From Chloroflexota bacterium (GTDB lineage: Bacteria; Chloroflexota; Dehalococcoidia; Lucifugimonadales; Lucifugimonadaceae), in contig JACPRT010000035.1 of NCBI GenBank assembly GCA_016189845.1, positions 1-6,670 of the forward strand: a DNA stretch of 6,670 bases, written 5' to 3'. A program made the position numbers and the translations under genes. Below the pieces are notes generated by a model. That model saw only the letters and a program-made list of their open reading frames with translations. It was not told the origin of the DNA and did no database searches. Positions 1 through 6,153 of the stretch are shown piece by piece; the first letter of the stretch is position 1, and the number at the start of each line of letters is the position of its first letter.

Positions 1-13
1 CCGGCTATGCCGG
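1..13 (-). other. Hairpin at the distal end of the T-box leader
   Basis: A perfect inverted repeat, CCGGC, TAT, GCCGG, lies at the window edge. In the transcript it follows Stem III of the T-box. It may be a linker hairpin before the antiterminator or part of competing pairings with UUCCGG (24-19). Which applies cannot be decided without the sequence further left. Confidence 0.5.
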
Positions 14-183
14 ACTCACCGGAACTCTCACCGCCTTAACGTGGCGTCCGTCCGGCCCTACATCCGACTTGGTCGGGGATCAGGCCAGCCGCTCCAGGGC
101 GAGTTCCCGGGGGCCGCGGCACCGGCTTCGCACTGTCGCCGGCTCACTTGGCCCGCCGTCCCGGTACTACTCCCGTTCACAGC
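1..183 (-). promoter_or_regulatory. T-box riboswitch leader (tRNA-sensing), 3' part beyond the left edge
   Basis: This is a structured leader RNA that binds an uncharged tRNA and controls a gene lying left of the window. Stem I spans 183-88. Its base is GCUG (183-180) paired with CGGC (91-88), followed by a UGA/GGAG element like the T-box K-turn. GGG (174-172) pairs with CCC (99-97). Above this is an internal loop with the S-turn strands AGUA (168-165) and GAA (106-104), then the helix CCGGG/CCCGG. The distal part has AAGUGAG followed by CCGGC (142-138), GUGCGA and AGCCGG, matching the AGAGAG and GGUGNRA signatures of the interdigitated T-loops. Stem II (86-54) has GGCC ends, an inner CCGAC/GUCGG hairpin and AUGUAGG. 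Stem III (46-32) is CGCC, ACGUUAA, GGCG. A final CCGGC/GCCGG hairpin reaches position 1. The antiterminator with its UGGN bulge is not visible. The specifier is CUC (103-101) or UCG (102-100). The class call is firm; the amino acid is not. Confidence 0.86.
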
Positions 184-188
184 GTTTA

Positions 189-205
189 CCCCGATATTAT
201 CGGGG
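189..205 (-). other. 5'-end stem-loop of the T-box transcript
   Basis: CCCCGAT, ATT, ATCGGGG is a perfect 7-bp stem with a 3-base loop. It begins one or two bases after the start site predicted from the promoter at 214-242 and ends five bases before T-box Stem I. A stem at the extreme 5' end of a message commonly protects it from decay, which is the role inferred here. It has no following T-tract on the minus strand (it is followed by TAAACG), so a terminator is less likely. Confidence 0.5.
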
Positions 206-213
206 CGACGGAA

Positions 214-242
214 ATCGTAGCAGGTGGATCCTGCCGGGTCAA
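214..242 (-). promoter_or_regulatory. Sigma70-type promoter for the T-box transcript
   Basis: On the minus strand TTGACC (242-237, five of six matches to the -35 consensus) is followed by exactly 17 bases and TACGAT (219-214, four of six matches to the -10 consensus). Transcription would begin near 207, placing about 24 nucleotides before T-box Stem I. Its place between the glycosyltransferase stop and the leader RNA is where a separate promoter would be expected. Confidence 0.66.
220..234. promoter_or_regulatory. Inverted repeat inside the promoter spacer, possible operator
   Basis: GCAGG, TGGAT, CCTGC is a perfect 5-bp inverted repeat with a 5-base centre. It lies entirely within the 17-base spacer between the -35 and -10 elements described at 214-242. 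A dimeric regulator bound here would block RNA polymerase. It is short and the region is GC-rich, so chance is a serious alternative. Confidence 0.3.
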
Positions 243-257
243 ACTACGGGTGGCTAT

Positions 258-276
258 GGTGGTGGGACCCACTACC
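258..276 (-). terminator. Stem-loop just after the glycosyltransferase stop, weak terminator candidate
   Basis: GGTGGTGGG, A, CCCACTACC forms a nearly perfect palindrome with one G-T wobble; a realistic loop leaves about seven base pairs. It starts four bases after the TAG stop of the last gene of the cluster and lies before the next promoter, where a terminator would be expected. It lacks a T-tract on the minus strand, so it may only stabilise the message 3' end or work with a factor. The octamer GTGGCTAT occurs directly on both sides (250-257 and 277-284). Confidence 0.35.
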
Positions 277-280
277 GTGG

Positions 281-1576
281 CTATCCCGTCCGGTTGGCGG
301 CGACCATGGTCTGGAACAGGCCGCACAGCTTGCCGCCGGACAGCTCCCAGCTCAGGCCCTCGGCATGGCGTCGCGCGGCAAGCCCCATCTGGTGTCGCAG
401 GTTCTCGTTGCGCAGCAGGACCTCGAGGCGTTCCTGGAACGGGCCGGGGCATCGCCACGCCACCAGATAGCCTGTCTCGCCGTCCTTCACGATTGTCGGC
501 AGGCCGCCGACCCTCGAGGCGACGACCGGGGTGCCGCACGCCGCGGCCTCCAGGGCGGCCAGGCCGAAACTCTCGTAGAAGGACGGCAACACGCAGATGT
601 CGGCAGCGCTGTAAAACTCGGGGAGCTGTTCCTGTGGCAGCGACCCACGAAACGAGACCCTCCCGTCGATCTTCAGGCTGGCCGCGACCCGCCGCAGGCG
701 GGACAGCTCCGGGCTGTTGGCCGACCCACCGATGACGATGACACGGACGTCCGAGGCGTCGTCGAGGGCGGCGACCGCACGGAACAGGATGTCGACCCCC
801 TTTAGCCGTTCGAGGCGCCCGACGTATAGCAGGATGCGGCCGTCGCCCAGGCCGAGACGCTCCCTGCTCGATTTTTGGTCCAGCGGCCTGAACTTCGACA
901 CGTCGACACCCGGCGGGATGATCAACACGCGGCCCGGGTCAGCCTGGTAGAGCTGGACCAGGGCATTCCGCTCGTGTTCCGACCAGACGACGATGCGGTC
1001 GGCTTCGCACGCGATCTGCCGCTCGCTGGACGCCCGTCGTGGATGCTCGCTCTCCCCCGGGCGCGCCCGCCGCTTGACCTCTGCCAGCGTATGAAAGCTG
1101 GTTACGTGTGGCACGCGCCAGCGCCTGGCGAGGTCGAGACCGACCAGGCCAGAAAGCCAGTAATGGCTGCTCACGAGGTCGTAAGTGCGGCCCTCCGAGT
1201 TCTGGAAATCTGCAAGCGCCCGGCAGAACTCGGGTATGTGCTCGTAGACGCCTTCCTTCTCTGCGCTGACCGGGCCGGCGTCGAGGTGGATCACCCGGGC
1301 CCGGGGCGAAAGATGCATGACCTGCTCGTCACGAAGGTCGTGACGCCGTGTGAACACGTCCACGCGCGCGCCGCGGCGCGCCAGCTCCCTGGCGGTCTCT
1401 AGCACATACACGTTCATCCCGCCGGCATCCTTCTCGCCGGCCCTGATGTACGGGCAGCCGTGCACGCTCACCATGGCGATGCCCATCGGTCCGAGGCCAT
1501 CGCCCCGGTCGACGAGACACGCCGGGACTTCCGTCCTGGACGCGGTGAGCACTGCGTTATCGTCGAAAGACGACAT
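281..1576 (-). CDS. GT4-family glycosyltransferase (MshA/sucrose-synthase-like), 431 aa
   Basis: A retaining GT-B glycosyltransferase that transfers a sugar from a nucleotide sugar to an unknown acceptor, probably in the cytoplasm. The N-terminal Rossmann domain carries VSVHGCP (36-42), a glycine-rich GEKDAGGMNVYV (47-58) and SFHTLAEVK (160-168). IIPPGVD (219-225) leads into the C-terminal donor domain with YVGRLERLKG (251-260). The family EX7E element is ESFGLAALE (335-343), followed by CGTPVVAS, and WRCP (374-377) lies near the end. Similarity is closest to MshA and sucrose-phosphate synthases, but no mycothiol partner genes are present, so no specific substrate is assigned. The ATG at 1576 has GGGAG seven bases upstream and overlaps the preceding gene by 20 bases, suggesting translational coupling. 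An internal ATG at 1486 (M31) is the alternative and would give a start more typical of the family. The protein looks complete and is last in the cluster. Confidence 0.88.
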   Translation of the reverse strand: MSSFDDNAVLTASRTEVPACLVDRGDGLGPMGIAMVSVHGCPYIRAGEKDAGGMNVYVLETARELARRGARVDVFTRRHDLRDEQVMHLSPRARVIHLDAGPVSAEKEGVYEHIPEFCRALADFQNSEGRTYDLVSSHYWLSGLVGLDLARRWRVPHVTSFHTLAEVKRRARPGESEHPRRASSERQIACEADRIVVWSEHERNALVQLYQADPGRVLIIPPGVDVSKFRPLDQKSSRERLGLGDGRILLYVGRLERLKGVDILFRAVAALDDASDVRVIVIGGSANSPELSRLRRVAASLKIDGRVSFRGSLPQEQLPEFYSAADICVLPSFYESFGLAALEAAACGTPVVASRVGGLPTIVKDGETGYLVAWRCPGPFQERLEVLLRNENLRHQMGLAARRHAEGLSWELSGGKLCGLFQTMVAANRTG

Positions 1577-2543
1577 GATGGATCTCCCGGTCCGTCGCGC
1601 CCAGATCGTATTTGTAATGCTCGCCGCCGCGCATGAAGTCAAAATACCTCGCGCCCTGGGAGATGACCCGCTCCAGGGAAAGCGCATGGTTGAGCAGGCC
1701 GACCGCCAGTGAACGATACTCCGGATCGTAGCCGCTGTTATAGCCGAAATACCGGTCGCCATACCTGAAACAGAGCGATCCGGCGACCCGCTTGCCATCG
1801 AGGCTGAGCAGGAATACGCGCACGTGATCCCTGGCGGCCAGCGCCAGCGTCACTTCCCGGACGAAATCGACACGCGGCGGAGTCAGGAACCGGTCCTTTT
1901 CCGGGCTGCTCAACCTGACGAGCCGGATGAAGTCGTCGAACGCCGCGTCGATCTGCTCCGGCGTCTTCAACTCCTCCTGCGTCACCTCACCCGCCTCATG
2001 CAGGCGGCGAAGCTTGCGGCGCAGCTCGTGCCGGTCCTTCTTGCGGAGGCCCGCCAGATAGGCGTCGAACGACTCCGGCAGCGTGATCCCGGGCGCCAGG
2101 TCCTCGACCCGGTCCTCCGGCCGCCAGACAAGCTTCTGCGCGACCTCCCTGAAGGCCGGCAGCGTGGCCGAGTCGCCCGGCACCGACTTCAGGTCGACGG
2201 TGTGGCACTCCTGCCACGACGCCACGTGCTCAAGCATTGCCGTGGTCACAAGCACGGCGTCGGCGCTTCTGACGACAAGGTCGTGATAGTCGACCAGGTC
2301 GGTGTCCCCGAGAAACGAGACGACGCCGTCGCGGGTCATGAGGGGCGCTATGGCGATCGGCGAGCCGTCGCGAGCAAACTCCAGCAGCTTCAGCTGGGCG
2401 CCCTCTCCGAAGCGCGACCACCAGACGCGCTGCCAGGTTGGCGTCAGGAAGACCGTCGCCCCGGGACAGGAGCGCAGCATCTCTTCCCAGCGGTCCGCGA
2501 TGCTTTCGAAAGTCGCCTCGCGGACCTGGATACAGTCACTCAA
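1557..2543 (-). CDS. GNAT acyltransferase, CelD/BcsL/FemAB-like (Acetyltransf_6), 328 aa
   Basis: A predicted acyl-CoA- or aminoacyl-dependent N-acyltransferase with the double-GNAT layout of the CelD/FemAB group. Members act on cell-wall, capsule, cellulose or sugar-amine substrates; the substrate here is unknown. The N-terminal half has FLTPTWQRVWW (32-42) and a stretch of short strands. The middle is a basic helix, RKKDRHELRRKLRRL (167-181), typical of this group. The C-terminal GNAT half has RVAGSLCFRYGDRYFGYNSGYDPEY (252-276 region) and the diagnostic FDFMRGGEHYKYDLG (301-315). No signal peptide or membrane segment is visible, so it is cytoplasmic. The start is TTG at 2543: an in-frame TAG lies just upstream and the next in-frame ATG would remove 21 residues. 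No strong ribosome binding site is seen, so coupling to threonine synthase 18 bases upstream is likely. It overlaps the following glycosyltransferase, which suggests a shared pathway. Confidence 0.84.
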   Translation of the reverse strand: MSDCIQVREATFESIADRWEEMLRSCPGATVFLTPTWQRVWWSRFGEGAQLKLLEFARDGSPIAIAPLMTRDGVVSFLGDTDLVDYHDLVVRSADAVLVTTAMLEHVASWQECHTVDLKSVPGDSATLPAFREVAQKLVWRPEDRVEDLAPGITLPESFDAYLAGLRKKDRHELRRKLRRLHEAGEVTQEELKTPEQIDAAFDDFIRLVRLSSPEKDRFLTPPRVDFVREVTLALAARDHVRVFLLSLDGKRVAGSLCFRYGDRYFGYNSGYDPEYRSLAVGLLNHALSLERVISQGARYFDFMRGGEHYKYDLGATDREIHHVVFRR

Positions 2544-2561
2544 TCGGAAAATCTACCCGCA

Positions 2562-3641
2562 TTAGATGCGCGTGACGGGCGCGCCGATAAGCGCCTCGAC
2601 CCGGTCGAGGACCGGTTCGACGAATTCGAAGTCGACCCGGGCCCGACGCTCGGCGGTCGACGGGTCCTTCAGGCCGTTGCCGGTGATGATGCACACCACG
2701 GTCTTGCCTGCGAGAGGCACGCCGAGCGACGGCAACTTCATGAGTCCAGCCACCGAGGCCGCCGAGGCGGGCTCGCAGAAGACGCCCTCCGAGCGCGCCA
2801 GCCTCAGATACGCGTCGATGATCTGATCGTCGGAGACGGCTTCGATCATCCCGTTCGATTCGTCGCGCGCCACGAGGGCCGGCTTCCAGCTCGCAGGGTT
2901 TCCTATGCGAATCGCCGAGGCGATCGTCACCGGCAACTCCACCGGTTCCCCGCGCACGATCGGCGCCGCGCCCTCCGCCTGGAAACCCATCATCCTGGGC
3001 AGATTGCGGGCCTTCGCCACCTGCCAGTACTCCTTGAACCCCTTCCAGTAGGCCGTGATATTGCCCGCGTTGCCCACTGGAATGCACAGCAGGTCTGGCG
3101 AGTCGCCAAGGTCATCCACTATCTCGAACGCGCCTGTCTTCTGGCCTTCGATCCGGTTGGGGTTGACCGAGTTCACGAGCTCGATGTCGAGCCTCGCCGA
3201 CGCCTCTCGCACGAGTCGCAGGGCGGCGTCGAAGCTGCCCTTGACCGCGATCACTCGCGCGCCGTAGGCCATCGCCTGGGCGAGCTTGCCGACCGCGACC
3301 TCACCCGCGCCGGCGGGCACGAGCACGATGCATCTCAGCTCGTAGCGGGCGCCGTAGGCGGCTGCAGAGGCGCTCGTGTTGCCGGTCGAAGCGCAGATGA
3401 TCCGCTTTGCGCCCTTCTCGAGCGCCTTGGCGATCGCCATCGCCATTCCGCGGTCCTTGAAGGAGCCGGTTGGATTGCAGCCTTCGAGCTTGAAATAGAG
3501 GGCCTTGCAGCCGAGCTCGGGCCCGATGCTCCGCGAAAGGACCATCGGGGTGTTGCCTTCGCCCATGGCGACGAGCGGCGTGCGGGCCGTTACCGGCAGG
3601 TACTGCCGATACCTTTCGATGATGCCGCCGGTAGCTCCCAC
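2562..3641 (-). CDS. thrC: Threonine synthase, 359 aa
   Basis: A PLP enzyme (fold type II) that converts O-phospho-L-homoserine to L-threonine and phosphate in the cytoplasm. The family N-terminus GGIIERYRQYLP (5-16) is followed by GEGNTP (27-32). The PLP lysine is K62 in GSFKDRG, ASTGNTSAS (84-92) contacts substrate and cofactor, GNAGN (190-194) is the phosphate-binding loop, and TGNGLKDP (320-327) closes the active site. The length matches the short bacterial form of about 350 residues. The start is GTG at 3641, 14 bases after the homoserine dehydrogenase stop. It is the only common start that keeps the conserved N-terminus; longer upstream reading in this frame crosses homoserine dehydrogenase and looks non-native. 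No clear Shine-Dalgarno sequence precedes it, so coupled translation is probable. The stop is TAA. Homoserine kinase, which makes its substrate, is not in the window. Confidence 0.96.
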   Translation of the reverse strand: MGATGGIIERYRQYLPVTARTPLVAMGEGNTPMVLSRSIGPELGCKALYFKLEGCNPTGSFKDRGMAMAIAKALEKGAKRIICASTGNTSASAAAYGARYELRCIVLVPAGAGEVAVGKLAQAMAYGARVIAVKGSFDAALRLVREASARLDIELVNSVNPNRIEGQKTGAFEIVDDLGDSPDLLCIPVGNAGNITAYWKGFKEYWQVAKARNLPRMMGFQAEGAAPIVRGEPVELPVTIASAIRIGNPASWKPALVARDESNGMIEAVSDDQIIDAYLRLARSEGVFCEPASAASVAGLMKLPSLGVPLAGKTVVCIITGNGLKDPSTAERRARVDFEFVEPVLDRVEALIGAPVTRI

Positions 3642-3655
3642 AGGTGTAAGTGTAC

Positions 3656-4969
3656 TCAGTAGGCTTCGACGCGTAATACCGAGGCGACCCTCGCTACCAC
3701 CTGGAGGGCCGCGATTTCCCGGACCGCCTTCTGCACGTTCCTTTCCAGCGAGGGGTGGGTCATGATGACCAGGTCGGCCTCGCCGCGCTCCGCATTGGCG
3801 TCCATCTGGATGACGGATGCGATGCTGATCTGCAGCTTCCCAAGAATCCCGGCGATCTGGGCCAGCACGCCCGGGCGGTCCTTGCAGACCAGCCGGAAGT
3901 AATACTTGCACTCGTGGTCGTCGATCGACACGAGCTTCAGCCGATCGGCCGACCGGGCGGCCGCCACGTTCTTCCGGATCTCGGCCCCCCGCGCGATGCG
4001 GAGAAGGTCCCCGAGCACTGCGCTCGCCGTCGCGTCCGGGCCCGCCCCCCTGCCCTGCAGCCAGAGCGGTCCCACGAGGTCCCCTTCGACCTCCACGACG
4101 TTCAGCACGCCGTCGACCTTTGCCATGGGTACCGACGACGGAATGAGGGCCGGGTGCACACGGACGAGCAGCCCTCCCTGTTCTCGCCGGGCGACCGCCA
4201 GGAGCTTGATGGTGTATCCGAGAGTCGCGGCGTAACGGAACTCCTGCGCCTCGAGGCCCCGGATGCCTTCCCGGTGGACCGCGTCGAGGGGCACGCTGAC
4301 GCCGAATGCGACCCTGGCCAGCACGGCGATCTTGTAGGCGGCGTCCCAGCCATCGACGTCCGATGTCGGGTCGGCTTCGGCATAGCCGAGCTTCTTCGCC
4401 TCTTCGAGCACCTGGTCGAATCCGGCGCCCTGCGCGGCCATCTTGGTGAGGATGTAGTTCGTGGTCCCGTTGATGATCGCCCGGATGCTCTCGATGCGGT
4501 TGGCCAGGAGGTCGCTCGAAAGCGGACCGACTATGGGGATGCCGCCGCCGACACTGGCTTCGTGAAGCAGGCGGACTCCATGCTCCGCGGCAAGCGTGAA
4601 GAGCTCGTCGCCGCGCTTGCAGAGGACTTCCTTGTTGGCGGTGACGACGTGCTTTCCGCCACGGATTGCCCGGGAGATGTAGTCGAAGGCCGGCTGCTCG
4701 CCGCCCATGACTTCCACGACCACGTCTACCGACGGATCATCTAGCACGGCGGCCGGGTCCGTGGTCAGGACACCCGGATCGAGGTCGACCGTGCGCTTCC
4801 GGCGCAGGTCGCGCACGAGAGCCTTTCGGAGTACCAGGGGCCGTGCCCCTTCACCGGCGAGTTCGCCGCGCCCGGCCATCAGGCCTGCCGCAACGGCCGA
4901 TCCCACGACCCCCAGCCCGAGGAGGCCAACGCCGAGCGGGCGTGCCGTGCTCACGTCGGAGGCGCCCAT
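3656..4969 (-). CDS. hom: Homoserine dehydrogenase with C-terminal ACT domain, 437 aa
   Basis: Reduces L-aspartate 4-semialdehyde to L-homoserine with NAD(P)H, at the branch to threonine and methionine. Residues 12-30 hold the Rossmann dinucleotide motif GLLGLGVVGSAV. TANKE (110-114) carries the conserved active-site lysine K113. EASVGGGIPI (137-146) and NGTTNYIL (167-174) are family signatures. The catalytic Asp-Lys pair corresponds to D209 and K213 in DGWDAAYK, with the same spacing as in characterised enzymes. The C-terminal ACT domain (about 355-437), beginning YYFRLVCKDRPGVLAQIAGIL, normally binds threonine for feedback inhibition. It is monofunctional, with no aspartokinase part. The ATG at 4969 is ten bases after the previous stop; a GTG at codon 6 is a possible alternative because neither start has a clear ribosome binding site. 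All key residues are present. Confidence 0.96.
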   Translation of the reverse strand: MGASDVSTARPLGVGLLGLGVVGSAVAAGLMAGRGELAGEGARPLVLRKALVRDLRRKRTVDLDPGVLTTDPAAVLDDPSVDVVVEVMGGEQPAFDYISRAIRGGKHVVTANKEVLCKRGDELFTLAAEHGVRLLHEASVGGGIPIVGPLSSDLLANRIESIRAIINGTTNYILTKMAAQGAGFDQVLEEAKKLGYAEADPTSDVDGWDAAYKIAVLARVAFGVSVPLDAVHREGIRGLEAQEFRYAATLGYTIKLLAVARREQGGLLVRVHPALIPSSVPMAKVDGVLNVVEVEGDLVGPLWLQGRGAGPDATASAVLGDLLRIARGAEIRKNVAAARSADRLKLVSIDDHECKYYFRLVCKDRPGVLAQIAGILGKLQISIASVIQMDANAERGEADLVIMTHPSLERNVQKAVREIAALQVVARVASVLRVEAY

Positions 4970-4973
4970 GGCA

Positions 4974-4991
4974 GGCGGGCTACTGCCCGCC
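4974..4991 (-). other. GC-rich stem-loop over the intergenic junction before hom
   Basis: GGCGGGC, TACT, GCCCGCC is a perfect 7-bp stem with a 4-base loop. It includes the TAG stop of the PPIC-like gene and ends five bases from the hom start codon. It has no T-tract, so it is unlikely to be an intrinsic terminator. It could hide the hom ribosome-binding region until ribosomes finishing the upstream gene melt it. This role is inferred from position alone. Confidence 0.4.
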
Positions 4992-6140
4992 CAGGGCGCT
5001 TAGCGGATCGTACGGCGTGGGCGTCGGCAGGATCGACGCCAGCCTCACCTGCCTGTTTACCCAGTTGTATATGCGGTCGTTGAGGACCAGGTGCACGTCG
5101 AGACGCTGGCGCTCGGCACTGAACCAGTCCTGGAGAGCGCGGTCCTTGAGCACCTCGAAATCGGCGTCCTCAACTTCACGGGCGCTCACGTGGTCGTCGA
5201 TGAGGAAGATCGACCAGTAGTTCTCCCGGGGGTTGCGTATCAGCTCGCTGGCCTCGCCCATTGGAAGGATTCGAGACCCGTCCGTTTGCTCGTCGAAGAA
5301 CAGCCGGTCGTACTCCTCGAACACCCGCCGGGGGACCCAGCCGAGCTCGCCGTTGTTGCGGCGGACGTTCGGTTCGATCGAATGCTTGAGGGCCAGTTCG
5401 CTGAACGTTTCGCCGGCTTTCAACCTGCGCCGGATCGTTTCCAGCAGGGTCTTGTCCTCTTTGCCCAGCCTGATCTCATAGACATGTACCTGTTCCTGGA
5501 TGCGGTCGACGTCCGCAGCGAGGCGTTCGCGGACCTTTTCCCGGAACAGCTCCTTCCGGGCGATTTCCCGATACGTCTCTTCCGTCAGTCTGACGTTGTT
5601 AAGGAACTGCCTCTTCTTCTCGTCGATCTGCGCCTTGTTTTCTGGCTGGGCGGCTTCCTCCGCGGTCAGGAAGAATCCCAGAAGCAACCGTATGTAGCGG
5701 TCGGCTTCCTCCGTCTCGACCGTCACGCCGAGGCCCGGCGCGCCCTGAAAAGCCATCTCGTTTTCAGACATGGTCTGGAGGGCATCGAACAATGAGCTGC
5801 CGATCTGGAACTGCTGGCCCAGCTCTTCGCTGATCCGCTGGTGGAAGCGGATGTAGTCGACCAGATCGCCGCGCGTGTATTCGACGTTCTCGACCCTGAG
5901 CGCAAGCTCACGCGGTGGAAACACGAACTTCTGCACGAAGCCGTAGGCCGGGATCCCAAGGATCAGCAGGAGCACTATCCATCCGGCAATGACGTACGGC
6001 CGGTTGCGGCGCCGCTGCGCCGAAATGCCGGCAAGGATCGACCGCCGCGTGGGGTGCTCTGCGGGCTCGTTCTGGTCCTGTGCCTGCGGCTGTATCTGAG
6101 CCTGCTCGGGCTGCGGCCCGGGCTCAGCTGGTGTAGTCAT
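4980..6140 (-). CDS. Membrane-anchored SurA/PPIC-type (parvulin-like) protein, 386 aa
   Basis: A likely extracytoplasmic folding factor. Residues 1-48 are a cytoplasmic, Pro/Gln/Glu-rich tail ending in the basic RRRNRP. Residues 49-69 form one membrane segment (YVIAGWIVLLLILGIPAYGF) with no lipobox, so this is a single-pass N-in anchor. A helical SurA_N-like region (about 80-215) contains VENVEYTRGDLVDYIRF. A parvulin-like domain (about 218-316) includes LKAGETFSELALKHS and NNGELGWVPRRVF. Aligning by eye to the usual rHIL and GYH motifs, the two active-site histidines appear to be E222 (VYEIRL) and W309 (NYWSIF), so it may be a chaperone without isomerase activity. The ATG at 6140 is 13 bases after rpsR; an in-frame TTG at 6179 would overlap rpsR and add unlikely sequence. 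The C-terminus has a short proline-threonine run. Family call is good; catalytic status and partner are unknown. Confidence 0.8.
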   Translation of the reverse strand: MTTPAEPGPQPEQAQIQPQAQDQNEPAEHPTRRSILAGISAQRRRNRPYVIAGWIVLLLILGIPAYGFVQKFVFPPRELALRVENVEYTRGDLVDYIRFHQRISEELGQQFQIGSSLFDALQTMSENEMAFQGAPGLGVTVETEEADRYIRLLLGFFLTAEEAAQPENKAQIDEKKRQFLNNVRLTEETYREIARKELFREKVRERLAADVDRIQEQVHVYEIRLGKEDKTLLETIRRRLKAGETFSELALKHSIEPNVRRNNGELGWVPRRVFEEYDRLFFDEQTDGSRILPMGEASELIRNPRENYWSIFLIDDHVSAREVEDADFEVLKDRALQDWFSAERQRLDVHLVLNDRIYNWVNRQVRLASILPTPTPYDPLSALGGQ

Positions 6141-6153
6141 CGTTCGATCCGAA

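Noticed and set aside
189..205. Intrinsic terminator reading for the CCCCGAT/ATCGGGG hairpin
   Set aside because: No T-tract follows on either strand, and it sits downstream of the predicted promoter and just before T-box Stem I, so a leader element fits better.
1..280. tRNA, CRISPR repeats or an insertion sequence in the gene-free region
   Set aside because: The T-box resembles tRNA-linked RNA but has no cloverleaf or acceptor end. There are no regularly spaced repeats and no transposase or terminal inverted repeats.
69..805. Overlapping plus-strand open frames at the left end
   Set aside because: They cross the T-box leader and the 3' part of the glycosyltransferase gene. Their products are Arg/Pro/Ser-rich and look non-coding.
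1577..1798. Longer N-terminus for the glycosyltransferase
   Set aside because: The extra 74 codons lie inside the GNAT gene in another frame and look random. The ATG at 1576 has a good ribosome binding site.
1824..3662. 612-codon open frame on the plus strand
   Set aside because: It runs antisense across threonine synthase and the GNAT gene, both clearly coding. Its composition is Arg/Asp/His-rich with no recognisable domain; it is a by-product of high GC.
3642..3911. Longer N-terminus for threonine synthase
   Set aside because: The extension is antiparallel to nothing conserved, overlaps the homoserine dehydrogenase ACT domain in another frame, and is Gly/Pro/Arg-rich. The GTG at 3641 gives the normal family start.
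3755..4744. 329-codon open frame on the plus strand
   Set aside because: It is antisense to homoserine dehydrogenase, which has all its family motifs. No domain is recognisable in it.
4843..5220. Plus-strand small frame across the hom/PPIC junction
   Set aside because: It covers the ends of two well-supported minus-strand genes and has a Ser/Arg-rich, non-protein-like composition.
5091..5795. 234-codon open frame on the plus strand
   Set aside because: It is antisense to the PPIC-like gene, whose membrane segment and domain layout are coherent. The antisense product resembles no family.
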